Source: Pedobacter punctiformis (GTDB lineage: Bacteria > Bacteroidota > Bacteroidia > Sphingobacteriales > Sphingobacteriaceae). Taken from it: 64,000 bases of DNA. How positions within the stretch are numbered: position 1 is the stretch's first letter; every line of letters starts with the position of its first letter. Below, piece by piece: positions 7,355-16,729 of this stretch. The position numbers and the translations under genes were made by a program. The notes under the pieces are model-generated. The model made no database searches, was not told the DNA's origin, and saw nothing but the letters and a program-made list of their open reading frames with translations. The stretch spans positions 620,001 to 684,000 of the forward strand of contig NZ_JAPWGM010000001.1 of the NCBI RefSeq assembly GCF_027213715.1. The letters run 5' to 3'.

Positions 7355-9823
7355 CTACCTCAACAAACTTACAATAATAGCGGCTAATGAAGCAACCCCT
7401 GTTCCTATGCCAATCCATGCTTGTGCTGAAATCCTCTCCCTCTCTGCCCTTTTAGGAACTAAAATCTCTGCACCTGGCTTAACCACAGGATAATTATTAA
7501 AGAATAAAAATTTACTTACAGCTGCAGCCGATCCATTTGCATATTTAATATAGGTACCGTTTTTTCTAGCACTAGAAGTAAATCCACCAGCCCCATTAAT
7601 ATATTGCCTTAAACTTTTACCGGGCAAATAAACTATACTATTGGGATTTAGAACCTCTCCAGTAACCTTTATAGTCTGTAAGGTTCTGGGAACGCGAATC
7701 ACATCTCCATCTTCAACAATTAAATCATATTTAGATAATGTATCTTTTAGAATTCGGACTAAGTTAATACCAACCAAATCGCTTTGAATCAATTTTTGTT
7801 CTACTTCTGCTCTTATGGTATCCTTAACTCCTGCTTCTTGAGCCCTTTTTAAATTTAGGAACTTCTTATCTTCCTCATCTTTATTGTTAATGGCATTTTT
7901 ATCTCCAGGATTTACTTTTTCAGCACCTGGCCTTTTTAGTGAAGCCCCATCAGGGTACGCATATGAAGTTAGACCACCAGCACGCTTAATCAAGTCCGAG
8001 ATCCGCTCATTTTTATTAAGAATGGTATAAGTACCGGGATAAAGAACTTCTCCCTCCAATTTTACTTGTTTTTGTACAGTATAACCTTCAGAATTTCTCA
8101 CTGAAATAATATCAAAGGGTTTAAGCACAAATGGCTCTCCTTCTAATTTTAGGTCGGGGTTAACATTTACAGTGAATACTTCAGCTGTACGGGCAGCAAC
8201 GGAGGTTGCATCGCTATTTTTTAGCCTTCTTGAAATCTCAATACGATTTGGCGTAGCGCCTTCTTTAAATCCACCAGCCATTTGAATCACTGATTCCAAT
8301 GTCATGTTATCAGCATACTCAAACGTACCTGGAGCTCTAACCTCGCCTTGAATACTTATTTTGTATTCATCTCTTAAATCAAATAAGGAAGAAATGGTAA
8401 TTTTATCTTCTCTTTGCAGTGGAATATCCGTTTCGGTACCGGCTATAATTTTGGCCACATCAAAGGATATTAACGATTGTGTATTATCCGGGTTTAATCG
8501 GTTAATATAGCCACGATTTAAAAATGCATCCTCAGTTAATCCATCAGATTTATTAATTAAGCCACGCAAGGTTAACCCTTTATCTAATTCATAAACACCC
8601 GGACGAAAAACTGCACCCAAAATTTCAACACGATTTGCAAAGCGATCTAATATAGCTTCAACAACAAACTTATCGCCATTTTTAGGACTGTAAGAATCAA
8701 ATTCTGAAGCGGAAATGTCTGAAATTTTACGTTCTCTATCTGTATTTTGAAAAGATTTTATTTTAGCCGTATAAGCCTGCGTGGTAAAACCACCTGCAAA
8801 ATTTAATACATCCTGTAAGGTTTCTCCTTTAACAACTTCAAAAAAAGCAGGAACTTTTATTTCGCCGGTAATTTCCACTCGTTTATCAAATACGGGCACA
8901 TTAATTACATCCTGATCTTGTAATCGAATATTATTTTGTTGAATACCTTTTCGAAGAAAATCATAAACATCAACCGTAGAAATAACTTTATTATTTCTTA
9001 TTACCTGAATTTTACGGAAAGATCCGTTATGAGATGGTCCACCTGACGCATAAAGTGCATTATAAACGGTTGACAACGAAGATAAAGTGTAAGTACCTGG
9101 CTTAACTAGTTGCCCTGTTAAGGTAACTTTAATGCTCCTTATATTTCCTAAATTAATAGCTAAGCTTGTTCTTCCTGATCTTAACGATGGGTAAGTTTTA
9201 GCCATAGCACTTCTAATTTTTGATTCGGCTTGTTCAATAGTTAGCCCTCCAACTGAAATCCGACCTACATATTGAAGATTGATAACTCCATCAGGACTCA
9301 CCTGAAGATTATAACTGGCTTCGTTATCCCCTGTTAAATCAATCAATAACTTGTCATCAGGGCCTATTACATAACTTTTCGGGGTAGCAATGCGCAAATT
9401 GGGTTCAAATGTTATTGCTCCATTTCTAAACATCTCTGATCCGAAGATTTTTGGCCCAACTTCTTCGTCTGCTACTTTTTTCTCATTATCTACTTTACCT
9501 CCATCCGTCGTTTCACTTATTTCACGACCAGTACTGGCAGGTTTGTCTTCAACTTTAATAGCTGCTCCTTGTTTACGAACTTTCTCAACTCTAAGGCGAA
9601 GTTTCTGGATTTCATCAGCTTTCATTCCCTGAGCTGCTGCCATTTGCTCTAGCTGGGCATCTCCGTAGCCAATAGATTCAGCTCTTTTAATCATCTGCAA
9701 AATTTGCGCATCAGATAATTCATCAACTTTTATGTTAGCATAATTAGTTTGCGCTAAAGATATCAAGCTAAAGCTTAAACAGATTATTAAAAGCGTTAAT
9801 GATTTTAGTATTTGTTGTTTCAT
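7355..9823 (-). CDS. Outer-membrane polysaccharide export protein with multiple SLBB domains (Wza-like)
   Basis: 822 aa from the ATG at 9823; a GTG 15 bp upstream is possible but the ATG gives a clean signal peptide (MKQQILKSLTLLIICLSFS, cleaved after LAQ). A Poly_export domain starts near residue 150 (YVIGPDDKLLIDLTG). After it come about six SLBB-type repeats, each with a GEVxxPGTY-like start, for example TGQLVKPGTY, LGAVFRPGVY, QGEVRAPGTF and EGEVLYPGTY. A hydrophobic C-terminal segment ends the protein. This long multi-SLBB type is common in Bacteroidota and forms the periplasm-spanning or outer-membrane channel for capsule or exopolysaccharide. Confidence 0.92.
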   Translation of the reverse strand: MKQQILKSLTLLIICLSFSLISLAQTNYANIKVDELSDAQILQMIKRAESIGYGDAQLEQMAAAQGMKADEIQKLRLRVEKVRKQGAAIKVEDKPASTGREISETTDGGKVDNEKKVADEEVGPKIFGSEMFRNGAITFEPNLRIATPKSYVIGPDDKLLIDLTGDNEASYNLQVSPDGVINLQYVGRISVGGLTIEQAESKIRSAMAKTYPSLRSGRTSLAINLGNIRSIKVTLTGQLVKPGTYTLSSLSTVYNALYASGGPSHNGSFRKIQVIRNNKVISTVDVYDFLRKGIQQNNIRLQDQDVINVPVFDKRVEITGEIKVPAFFEVVKGETLQDVLNFAGGFTTQAYTAKIKSFQNTDRERKISDISASEFDSYSPKNGDKFVVEAILDRFANRVEILGAVFRPGVYELDKGLTLRGLINKSDGLTEDAFLNRGYINRLNPDNTQSLISFDVAKIIAGTETDIPLQREDKITISSLFDLRDEYKISIQGEVRAPGTFEYADNMTLESVIQMAGGFKEGATPNRIEISRRLKNSDATSVAARTAEVFTVNVNPDLKLEGEPFVLKPFDIISVRNSEGYTVQKQVKLEGEVLYPGTYTILNKNERISDLIKRAGGLTSYAYPDGASLKRPGAEKVNPGDKNAINNKDEEDKKFLNLKRAQEAGVKDTIRAEVEQKLIQSDLVGINLVRILKDTLSKYDLIVEDGDVIRVPRTLQTIKVTGEVLNPNSIVYLPGKSLRQYINGAGGFTSSARKNGTYIKYANGSAAAVSKFLFFNNYPVVKPGAEILVPKRAERERISAQAWIGIGTGVASLAAIIVSLLR

Positions 9824-9881
9824 AAAATGTTTTATCACAATTCTGTTTTAAACAAGGTATTTAAACCTATATAAAATGTAA

Positions 9882-11018
9882 TTATTCAAAATAATTAAGC
9901 GTTTTAAATCCGCCTTGTTTCAAAAATTCATCTTTCTTCATTAGTTGCAAATCTGCCAGAGCCATATCTTTTACTAATGCCCGTAAATCATATTTTGGAT
10001 TCCAACCCAATTGAGTTTTAGATTTTGTAGGATCACCCAATAGCAAATCAACCTCAGTTGGTCTGAAATATTTTGAATCTACCCGAACTACAGTCATTCC
10101 TGGTTTCAAAAACTCAGTTTTAACGCCTAATTTGTCTGCAAGCTCTTCATCAATATCTATAATCACCCCTTTTTCGTACTCGTCTTTGCCGCTAAACTCA
10201 ATTTCTATGCCAAGTTCAGCAAAACTCATTCTAACAAATTCACGAACAGTTGTAGTAACACCAGTTGCAATTACATAATCTTCTGGTTTCTCTTGCTGAA
10301 GAATAAGCCACATGGCTTCAATATAGTCTTTCGCATGCCCCCAATCTCTTTGTGCAGAGAGGTTTCCGAGATATAGACAATTCTGTAATCCTAAAGAAAT
10401 TTTGGCTGCTGCCCGGGTAATTTTACGGGTAACAAAGGTTTCCCCCCGCAACGGACTTTCATGATTAAATAAAATTCCATTACATGCAAACATTTTATAG
10501 GCTTCCCGATAATTTACAGTGATCCAATACGCATACATTTTAGCAACAGCATAAGGAGATCTGGGATAGAAAGGAGTAGTTTCACTTTGTGGTACTGCCT
10601 GTACTAAACCATACAACTCAGATGTAGAAGCTTGATATATTTTTGTTTTTTCAGTCAAACCCAAAATACGTATTGCTTCCAATAACCTCAAAGTTCCAAT
10701 CCCATCAGCATTGGCTGTATATTCTGGCATCTCGAAACTTACATGAACATGGCTCATTGCAGCAAGATTATAAATCTCATCAGGTTGCGTTTCCTGGATA
10801 ATACGAATTAAGTTGGTTGAATCTGTTAAGTCTCCGTAATGAAGTTTGAAATGAACGTCCTTTTCATGCTGATCCTGGTATAAATGATCAATCCGATCAG
10901 TATTAAATGAAGAAGAACGTCTTTTTAAGCCATGAACGAAGTATCCTTTCTTTAGCAAAAATTCTGCAAGATATGCACCATCCTGGCCCGTTACTCCTGT
11001 AATTAAGGCAACTTTCAT
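9882..11018 (-). CDS. gmd: GDP-mannose 4,6-dehydratase
   Basis: 378 aa. [19 protein letters not shown] at residues 8-26 is the Gmd-type NADP-binding start, followed by [18 protein letters not shown]. The catalytic elements are STSELYG (Thr and Glu) and [10 protein letters not shown] (the YxxxK pair), and [16 protein letters not shown] is diagnostic for Gmd. It converts GDP-D-mannose to GDP-4-keto-6-deoxymannose, a precursor of GDP-L-fucose, GDP-D-rhamnose or GDP-perosamine. No GDP-fucose synthase (fcl) is in the window; it might lie left of position 1. A near-perfect -7 box sits about 30 bp upstream. Confidence 0.96.
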   Translation of the reverse strand: MKVALITGVTGQDGAYLAEFLLKKGYFVHGLKRRSSSFNTDRIDHLYQDQHEKDVHFKLHYGDLTDSTNLIRIIQETQPDEIYNLAAMSHVHVSFEMPEYTANADGIGTLRLLEAIRILGLTEKTKIYQASTSELYGLVQAVPQSETTPFYPRSPYAVAKMYAYWITVNYREAYKMFACNGILFNHESPLRGETFVTRKITRAAAKISLGLQNCLYLGNLSAQRDWGHAKDYIEAMWLILQQEKPEDYVIATGVTTTVREFVRMSFAELGIEIEFSGKDEYEKGVIIDIDEELADKLGVKTEFLKPGMTVVRVDSKYFRPTEVDLLLGDPTKSKTQLGWNPKYDLRALVKDMALADLQLMKKDEFLKQGGFKTLNYFE

Positions 11019-11044
11019 AAACTATTCCGTAGGTATTAAGCTTG

Positions 11045-11052
11045 CAAACATA
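11045..11052 (-). promoter_or_regulatory. Candidate Bacteroidota -7 box (TATGTTTG) upstream of gmd
   Basis: The minus strand reads TATGTTTG, a full match to TAnnTTTG, 27 bp before the gmd ATG. No clear TTG is seen 19-20 bp upstream, only a T-run. It would let gmd and the downstream export genes be transcribed independently of the dehydrogenase gene. Confidence 0.45.
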
Positions 11053-11084
11053 CGCAATAATTTAATTGTAAAAAAAATGCAACG

Positions 11085-12368
11085 TTATAATCTCGCATCA
11101 ACTAAATTCCGGTCGATGAAAGATTTAGTATCAAAAATGATTGCTCCTTCATCCTTAAATGCTTTAAAATCGAGTGATAAGAACTGTTTATGGGCTACGG
11201 CTAGAATAACAGCATCATACTTTTTCGACTGATTATAATCTATTAAGTTAATTTTATATTCTTGCAAAACGTCATCTTTGCTTGCCCAGGGATCGTACAC
11301 ATCTACATCAATACTAAAGGAACTAAGTTCTTTAAAAATATCGACAACTCTCGTATTTCTGGTATCCGGACAATTCTCTTTAAAAGCAAAGCCCAGAATA
11401 AGCACTTTTGCATTCTTAATAACTTTATCTTTCGCAATCATCATTTTAATGACTTTGTTTGCCACAAACATGCCCATATTATCATTAACTCTTCTGCCTG
11501 ATAAAATTACTTCAGGTTTATAACCTAATGATTCTGATTTATGTGCTAAATAATAAGGGTCTACACCAATGCAATGCCCTCCAACCAGTCCAGGTTTATA
11601 ATTAAGAAAATTCCATTTTGTTGCGGCCGCAGATAATACATCAGAAGTGTCAATATTCATTCGGTCAAAAATTAGGGCAAGTTCATTAACAAATGAAATA
11701 TTAACATCTCTTTGTGCATTTTCAATAGCTTTTGAAGCCTCTGCGACTTTTATACTGGGCGCAAGATGAGTGCCCGCAATGATTATACTTTGATACAGAT
11801 TATCAACTAGCCGGGCGATTTCAGGATTTGATCCGGATGTAACTTTTTTTATTTTAGTTAAAGTATTTACTTTATCTCCGGGGTTAATCCTTTCAGGTGA
11901 ATAACCACAGAAGAAATCTACGTTATATTTAAGTCCAGATATTTTTTCAAGAACGGGAACACAATCTTCTTCAGTACAACCCGGGTAAACAGTAGATTCA
12001 TAAATAACGATATCTCCTTTTTTAAGCACAACACCTAACATCTTGGAAGCACTTAAAAGCGGCTCCAAATTAGGCTGTTTCAAATGGTCTATCGGTGTTG
12101 GAACAGTAACGATATAAATATTACTCTCACTAATTTCAGGGAGATGGGAACTAAATGTTAAACCAATAGAGTCGTTTTTATTATTTGAAACTATTTCTAA
12201 TAATTCCAAATCTGCTTCCTGTGTATGATCCTGTCCCTTTTTTAATTCTGCTACCCTGTTTTCATCAATATCGAATCCAATTACAGGATATTTTTTCGCA
12301 AATTCCAGTGCCAATGGTAATCCAACGTAACCCAAACCTATAATTGCAATTTTTGGAAGTTCTGTCAT
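11085..12368 (-). CDS. UDP-N-acetylhexosamine 6-dehydrogenase (TviB/WbpO type)
   Basis: 427 aa UDP-sugar dehydrogenase. The N-terminal Rossmann motif is IGLGYVGLPLALEF (residues 10-23). The substrate motifs are VPTPID, ESTVYPGCTEE and YSPERINPGD, and the catalytic cysteine is in GGHCIGVDPYYL. The form SPERINPGD with GHCIGVDPYYL fits the UDP-GalNAc/UDP-GlcNAc dehydrogenases TviB, WbpO and VipA better than UDP-glucose dehydrogenase. It would make a UDP-HexNAc uronic acid for an acidic polysaccharide. It lies after the rhamnose-operon terminator and has its own promoter-like box. The exact hexosamine is not determined. Confidence 0.9.
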   Translation of the reverse strand: MTELPKIAIIGLGYVGLPLALEFAKKYPVIGFDIDENRVAELKKGQDHTQEADLELLEIVSNNKNDSIGLTFSSHLPEISESNIYIVTVPTPIDHLKQPNLEPLLSASKMLGVVLKKGDIVIYESTVYPGCTEEDCVPVLEKISGLKYNVDFFCGYSPERINPGDKVNTLTKIKKVTSGSNPEIARLVDNLYQSIIIAGTHLAPSIKVAEASKAIENAQRDVNISFVNELALIFDRMNIDTSDVLSAAATKWNFLNYKPGLVGGHCIGVDPYYLAHKSESLGYKPEVILSGRRVNDNMGMFVANKVIKMMIAKDKVIKNAKVLILGFAFKENCPDTRNTRVVDIFKELSSFSIDVDVYDPWASKDDVLQEYKINLIDYNQSKKYDAVILAVAHKQFLSLDFKAFKDEGAIIFDTKSFIDRNLVDARL

Positions 12369-12385
12369 TATTATTATTCTGAGTG

Positions 12386-12393
12386 CAAAGATA
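12386..12393 (-). promoter_or_regulatory. Candidate Bacteroidota -7 box (TATCTTTG) for the dehydrogenase gene
   Basis: The minus strand reads TATCTTTG, an exact TAnnTTTG match, 18 bp before the ATG at 12368 and just downstream of the rfbA terminator. No convincing TTG is found 19-20 bp upstream. Position after a terminator supports a new transcription unit starting here. Confidence 0.5.
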
Positions 12394-12440
12394 TAGGTTT
12401 TAAATAAATGAATATGGTTTAGATATTTTCTTAAAAAAAC

Positions 12441-12472
12441 TAGCCCAAACCTCTGGTGAGAGATTTGGGCTA
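12441..12472 (-). terminator. Rho-independent terminator after rfbA
   Basis: The arms TAGCCCAAACCTC (12441-12453) and GAGATTTGGGCTA (12460-12472) form a 13-bp stem with one G-T pair and a 6-nt loop. On the minus strand the stem is followed by G and then seven T (12433-12439). It closes the rhamnose operon and separates it from the export and glycosyltransferase genes. Confidence 0.85.
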
Positions 12473-12491
12473 AAAAAATAATTTATTTTTT

Positions 12492-13352
12492 TTATTTTAT
12501 CTGTTTAAGCAAATAACTACCATAACCACTTTTTACTAATGGTGTTGCAATAGCCCTAAGCTGATCTGCGGTTATAAAACCCATGCGATAGGCAATCTCT
12601 TCTATACAACCAATTTTTAAGCCCTGACGTTCTTCAATAATCTGAACAAATTGTCCGGCCTGCATTAAGGAAGTAAAGGTACCGGTATCTAGCCAGGCTG
12701 TACCACGACTTAATACACCAACTTTTAGCTTTCCACGCTCTAAATATATACGGTTAACATCTGTGATTTCATATTCTCCACGAGGAGAAGGCTTAATGTT
12801 TTTAGCAATCTCTACAACCTCATTATCATAAAAATACAAACCAGGCACAGCATAATCTGATTTAGGTTTTTCGGGTTTTTCTTCTATTGAGATTGCCTTT
12901 TTATTTTCGTCAAATTCAACAACACCATATCTTTCTGGATCAGAAACCTGATAAGCAAATACTACCCCCCCTTCGGGATCAGAACTAGCCTGTAATAGCT
13001 TGGCCATTCCATCACCATGAAAAATATTATCACCTAATACCAAAGCTACTTTATCTTTTCCAATAAATTCTTCTCCAATTACAAAAGCCTGTGCCAATCC
13101 ATTAGGCTCATGTTGTAGGGCATAACTAAATTTACATCCTAAATTGGATCCGTCACCTAATAATTTCTCAAAGTTAGGCAAATCATGAGGTGTTGAGATA
13201 ATTAAGACCTCTTTAATGCCGGCTAGCATTAAAGTTGATAATGGGTAATATATCATCGGCTTATCATAAACAGGCATCATTTGTTTACTACAAGCAAGCG
13301 TTAAAGGGTGCAAACGTGTTCCGCTCCCTCCGGCCAGAATTATACCTTTCAT
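12492..13352 (-). CDS. rfbA: Glucose-1-phosphate thymidylyltransferase
   Basis: 286 aa, the normal RfbA length. It starts with [18 protein letters not shown], the nucleotidyltransferase signature whose GxGTR loop binds d[20 protein letters not shown] and GDNIFHGDG follow, the latter carrying the metal-binding Asp. [20 protein letters not shown] and [10 protein letters not shown] are further RfbA/RmlA hallmarks. The reaction is glucose-1-phosphate + dTTP to dTDP-glucose, the first step of dTDP-L-rhamnose synthesis. It is the last gene of rfbB-C-D-A, 17 bp after rfbD, with a terminator beginning 20 bp past its stop. Confidence 0.97.
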   Translation of the reverse strand: MKGIILAGGSGTRLHPLTLACSKQMMPVYDKPMIYYPLSTLMLAGIKEVLIISTPHDLPNFEKLLGDGSNLGCKFSYALQHEPNGLAQAFVIGEEFIGKDKVALVLGDNIFHGDGMAKLLQASSDPEGGVVFAYQVSDPERYGVVEFDENKKAISIEEKPEKPKSDYAVPGLYFYDNEVVEIAKNIKPSPRGEYEITDVNRIYLERGKLKVGVLSRGTAWLDTGTFTSLMQAGQFVQIIEERQGLKIGCIEEIAYRMGFITADQLRAIATPLVKSGYGSYLLKQIK

Positions 13353-13369
13353 ATTAGAAATTTATATGG

Positions 13370-14230
13370 TTAGTGATTTTTTAATTGGTCTAAACATTTA
13401 ACTAAACTATCTCTCCAATAGGGAATAGATAAATTAAATGTAGTTTTAATTTTCGTTTTATCCATTACCGAAAACGGTGGACGAATAGCTTTGGTTGGAT
13501 AGGCAGATCCGGGAATTGGATTAACCCTTACCTTAGTTTCACTTATTTCAAAGATAGCCTTTGCAAAATCAAACCACGATGTTACGCCTTCATTGCTATA
13601 ATGATATACACCATAAGCCTTACTTTCGGCAGCGATAATATCAAAGATAACGTTAGCCAAATCAATTGCGTAGGTTGGCGTACCTACCTGATCTGCAATA
13701 ATATTTAATTCATCACGATCGGCACCAAGCTTTAACATCGTTTTCACAAAATTGTTAGCGTATTCTGAATACAACCAACTTGTACGAATAATAAAGTGCT
13801 GCTCTAAAATAGAAATAATGGCTTTTTCTCCGTCTAGTTTCGTAGCGCCATAAACATTAATAGGTTTCGCCACATCGTTTTCTGATAGCAACTTAACCAC
13901 ATCACCCTCAAACACAAAATCTGTTGATATGTGAATTAAACCTGCTCCATGTGCTTTGCAAACTTCAGCTAAATATTGAGCTCCTGTTTCATTGACAGCT
14001 TTAGCTAAGTCTTTTTCTTCCTCTGCTTTATCAACAGCCGTATACGCGGCGCAATTAATAACATAAGCAGGTTTTTCTCTTTCAAATAAAACTGCCAGAA
14101 GCTCAGGATTTAGAATATTTGCTTCTGCCTCTGCAGGAAAAACAATTTCCGTAATTCCTCTTCGACTTGCTACAGTTTTAAGGCATTGCCCCAATTGGCC
14201 ACCAGCACCAATAACTAGTATTTTACCCAT
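13370..14230 (-). CDS. rfbD: dTDP-4-dehydrorhamnose reductase
   Basis: 286 aa SDR enzyme. GKILVIGAGGQLGQCLK at residues 2-18 is the NAD(P)H-binding motif. It also has INCAAYTAVDKAEEE, the HISTDFVFEGD strand, and YGATKLDGEKAI with the YxxxK pair; RTSWLYSEYANNFVKTML is typical of RmlD. It carries out the final reduction to dTDP-L-rhamnose. Its ATG shares one base with the rfbC stop (TAATG), suggesting translational coupling, and it precedes rfbA by 17 bp. Confidence 0.97.
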   Translation of the reverse strand: MGKILVIGAGGQLGQCLKTVASRRGITEIVFPAEAEANILNPELLAVLFEREKPAYVINCAAYTAVDKAEEEKDLAKAVNETGAQYLAEVCKAHGAGLIHISTDFVFEGDVVKLLSENDVAKPINVYGATKLDGEKAIISILEQHFIIRTSWLYSEYANNFVKTMLKLGADRDELNIIADQVGTPTYAIDLANVIFDIIAAESKAYGVYHYSNEGVTSWFDFAKAIFEISETKVRVNPIPGSAYPTKAIRPPFSVMDKTKIKTTFNLSIPYWRDSLVKCLDQLKNH

Positions 14231-14772
14231 TATGATAATGATGAAAATGAATTCAATAAAAGGTCTTTTTCAGAAACAGATTCTTTTCCCGCAGGGATTA
14301 ACCAATCAATATTCAAATCAGCATCATTAAACATAATACCTTGCTCTGATTCTTTATTATAGAAATTATCACATTTATAAAAAAACTCTGCAGTTTCACT
14401 CAAAACAGAGAAGCCATGTAAAAAGCCTCTTGGAACATACAGCTGAAGTTTATTTTCTGCACTTAGTTTTACAGCAATGTGCTTACCGTAAGTGGGAGAA
14501 CCGATTCTTGCATCAACTGCTACATCTAAAACCTCACCTTTTAAAACACGCACCAATTTAGCTTGCGCAAACTCACCCGCTTGTTTATGCAGTCCCCTGA
14601 TTACCCCATAGGAAGAAAAAGATTGATTATCTTGTACAAAAGCACCCGATAAACCTGTTTTTTCTTCAAATGTATTCCGGTTAAAACTCTCGAAAAAATA
14701 ACCTCTTGGGTCTTCAAACACCTTTGGTTTAATAATCACACAATCCTTTAGCCCTGTTTGTTCTATTTCCAT
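14230..14772 (-). CDS. rfbC: dTDP-4-dehydrorhamnose 3,5-epimerase
   Basis: 180 aa cupin-type epimerase of the usual length. Motifs are FEDPRGYFFESFN, VQDNQSFSSYGVIRGLH (with the active-site region GLHKQ), AKLVRVLKGEVLDVAVD and YVPRGFLHGFSVLSE, the last being diagnostic for RmlC. It epimerises dTDP-4-keto-6-deoxyglucose at C3 and C5. Both ends overlap neighbours by one base in TAATG arrangements, so rfbB, rfbC and rfbD form a tightly coupled unit. Confidence 0.97.
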   Translation of the reverse strand: MEIEQTGLKDCVIIKPKVFEDPRGYFFESFNRNTFEEKTGLSGAFVQDNQSFSSYGVIRGLHKQAGEFAQAKLVRVLKGEVLDVAVDARIGSPTYGKHIAVKLSAENKLQLYVPRGFLHGFSVLSETAEFFYKCDNFYNKESEQGIMFNDADLNIDWLIPAGKESVSEKDLLLNSFSSLS

Positions 14773-15824
14773 TATTTAGTATTGTACTGCTGTTCGTAAT
14801 ATGATTGATAATTACCTGAAGTAACATTATTTAACCAATCTTCATTTTGAAGATACCAGTCAACTGTTTTGGCCAAACCTTCTTCAAATTGTAGACTAGG
14901 GACCCAATCCAATTGATTCTGTAATTTAGAAGAGTCTATTGCATAGCGCAAATCGTGACCTGCTCTATCCGTAACATAAGTAATTAATTTTGCAGATGTT
15001 CCAGCCTCGCGGCCTAATTTTTGATCCATAATGCTACACAACAAATTAATAAGATCAATATTTTTCCATTCATTATGCCCGCCGATATTATAAGTATCAC
15101 CCGTTTTAGAGTTATGAAAAATTACATCAATTGCTCTCGCATGATCTTCTACCCATAACCAATCCCGAACATTTTCGCCTTTGCCATAAACAGGCACTGG
15201 TTTATTATTTTTAATGTTATTAATGGCCAATGGAATTAATTTCTCAGGGAAGTGATGAGAGCCATAATTATTTGAACAATTAGAAATTACACAATCCATT
15301 CCATAAGTATCGTGATAAGCTCTTACAAAGTGATCAGAACTTGCTTTTGAAGCAGAATATGGACTATGCGGATCATAAGCAGTTGTTTCTGTAAACATAC
15401 CATCTTCTCCCAATGCACCATAAACTTCATCAGTACTAACATGGTAAAATCTTTTTTTATCATAATCACCTTTCCAAAATTCACGGGCAGCATTTAATAA
15501 GTTTACTGTTCCGATAACATTGGTCATTACGAAAGCTGTAGGATCAGTAATTGAACGGTCAACATGGCTTTCTGCTGCTAAATGAATAACTGCATCAAAA
15601 TTTTCTTTTTCAAATAGTTTGCTAATTGCTATGGCATCCGTTATATCTTCTTTAACAAATCTATAATTTGGCCTGTTTTCAATATCCGTCAAATTGGCCA
15701 GATTACCTGCATAGGTAAGCTTATCCAGATTTACAATTTCGTATTGCGGATAATTATTCACAAAGCGACGAACCACATGAGAGCCAATAAATCCTGCTCC
15801 ACCGGTAATTAGAATTTTTTTCAC
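14772..15824 (-). CDS. rfbB: dTDP-glucose 4,6-dehydratase
   Basis: 350 aa extended SDR. ILITGGAGFIGSHVVRRFV (residues 4-22) binds NAD. The catalytic triad region is HVSTDEVYGALG and YSASKASSDHFVRAY, and NCSNNYGSHHFPEKLIPL is typical of RmlB. It converts dTDP-glucose to the 4-keto-6-deoxy intermediate. First gene of the rhamnose operon, with a promoter-like sequence directly upstream. All four rhamnose genes are intact, so the polysaccharide very probably contains L-rhamnose or a derivative. Confidence 0.97.
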   Translation of the reverse strand: MKKILITGGAGFIGSHVVRRFVNNYPQYEIVNLDKLTYAGNLANLTDIENRPNYRFVKEDITDAIAISKLFEKENFDAVIHLAAESHVDRSITDPTAFVMTNVIGTVNLLNAAREFWKGDYDKKRFYHVSTDEVYGALGEDGMFTETTAYDPHSPYSASKASSDHFVRAYHDTYGMDCVISNCSNNYGSHHFPEKLIPLAINNIKNNKPVPVYGKGENVRDWLWVEDHARAIDVIFHNSKTGDTYNIGGHNEWKNIDLINLLCSIMDQKLGREAGTSAKLITYVTDRAGHDLRYAIDSSKLQNQLDWVPSLQFEEGLAKTVDWYLQNEDWLNNVTSGNYQSYYEQQYNTK

Positions 15825-15845
15825 AGTATAATATTTTACAGTTTG

Positions 15846-15876
15846 CTAAAATAACATAGAATTTGCAATTAAACAA
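15846..15876 (-). promoter_or_regulatory. Candidate promoter for the rfbBCDA operon
   Basis: On the minus strand TTG (15874-15876) is followed after 20 bp by TATTTTAG (15846-15853), one mismatch from TAnnTTTG. A transcript would start near 15840, giving a leader of about 15 nt before the rfbB ATG at 15824. Confidence 0.4.
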
Positions 15877-15911
15877 TTAATATGCCATAACCTAGAAAAA
15901 TGGCTAACATA

Positions 15912-16622
15912 TCAATTTAATATTTGTAATGGTTTTGTTTCAACTATTATTAAATAAAAGGCTTCCAAAATGTTCTCCATTGATTCGTATTGATCAAACA
16001 CACTATTTTTATTCAAATCTTCTATGCTATATTGTTTACTAAAAGCTGCATATAACCACTCAAGCATTCCATAGCGTAACTTTTGTATTTTACGAAAAGT
16101 TAATTCCTTCTTTAAAATGGCGTAAGGGTCATTCCTGCTTATTATATCTAAAGAAGAAGCATCATACTGAGCCACATAATATTCATTTTCCAGAATAGAT
16201 TTGTTTTGAAACTTTATTAACCATTCACCAAAGGTTTCAGTGTTATTATTAAATCTTCTTTGAGGCAAATATTTAATTTGCCTGTCAGCAATTAGATATC
16301 CGGCATTCATCAATTGCGTAAATTGATTACAGAAAAATAAGAAATCTTTTGCGTTTGTAACACATCTATCTTTTGATAAAGCCTTTTTAAACCATTTTCG
16401 TAAATATTTTTTATGCCCAGCCAACCCATCAATGCTGAAAAAATATTCTACAAAGAGAAAGGGGTCATCCTTATACTTATCCTCTAAAGCCAGGGGGCAA
16501 GTACTGGCAAAACGATTAACGTTATGATCATTTTCTTTGATTACTTTATCAAAGTCAAAAAATTGACTAGCTGCTTCTGTGAAACAGCATTCGTCAAAAG
16601 AGATTTTCTTAATGCTTTTCAT
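15912..16622 (-). CDS. Hypothetical protein, unrecognised
   Basis: 236 aa from the ATG at 16622 (MKSIKKISFDECCFTEAAS); an in-frame ATG 30 bp upstream would add ten residues. I do not recognise a family. The protein is rich in Lys, Phe, Tyr and Asn, has no signal peptide or membrane span, and seems globular and mainly helical. It has scattered cysteines (two near residue 12) but no metal-site spacing. It lies between the polysaccharide locus and the divergent S24 regulator, sharing a roughly 110-bp intergenic region with the latter. A role linked to that regulator is possible, but only position supports it. Confidence 0.7.
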   Translation of the reverse strand: MKSIKKISFDECCFTEAASQFFDFDKVIKENDHNVNRFASTCPLALEDKYKDDPFLFVEYFFSIDGLAGHKKYLRKWFKKALSKDRCVTNAKDFLFFCNQFTQLMNAGYLIADRQIKYLPQRRFNNNTETFGEWLIKFQNKSILENEYYVAQYDASSLDIISRNDPYAILKKELTFRKIQKLRYGMLEWLYAAFSKQYSIEDLNKNSVFDQYESMENILEAFYLIIVETKPLQILN

Positions 16623-16729
16623 AATATTTATACTAAATTTTGTATTTTTCAACCTACATTCGTATAATCAAATTTAATCAAAAAATTAGATTTTCTATAT
16701 TTTATTATAAAATCTTATCAACATTTCAA

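Noticed and set aside
9390..9632. Plus-strand ORF of 80 aa rich in Ser and Phe
   Set aside because: It lies wholly inside the SLBB exporter gene and has no motif; composition fits an antisense frame.
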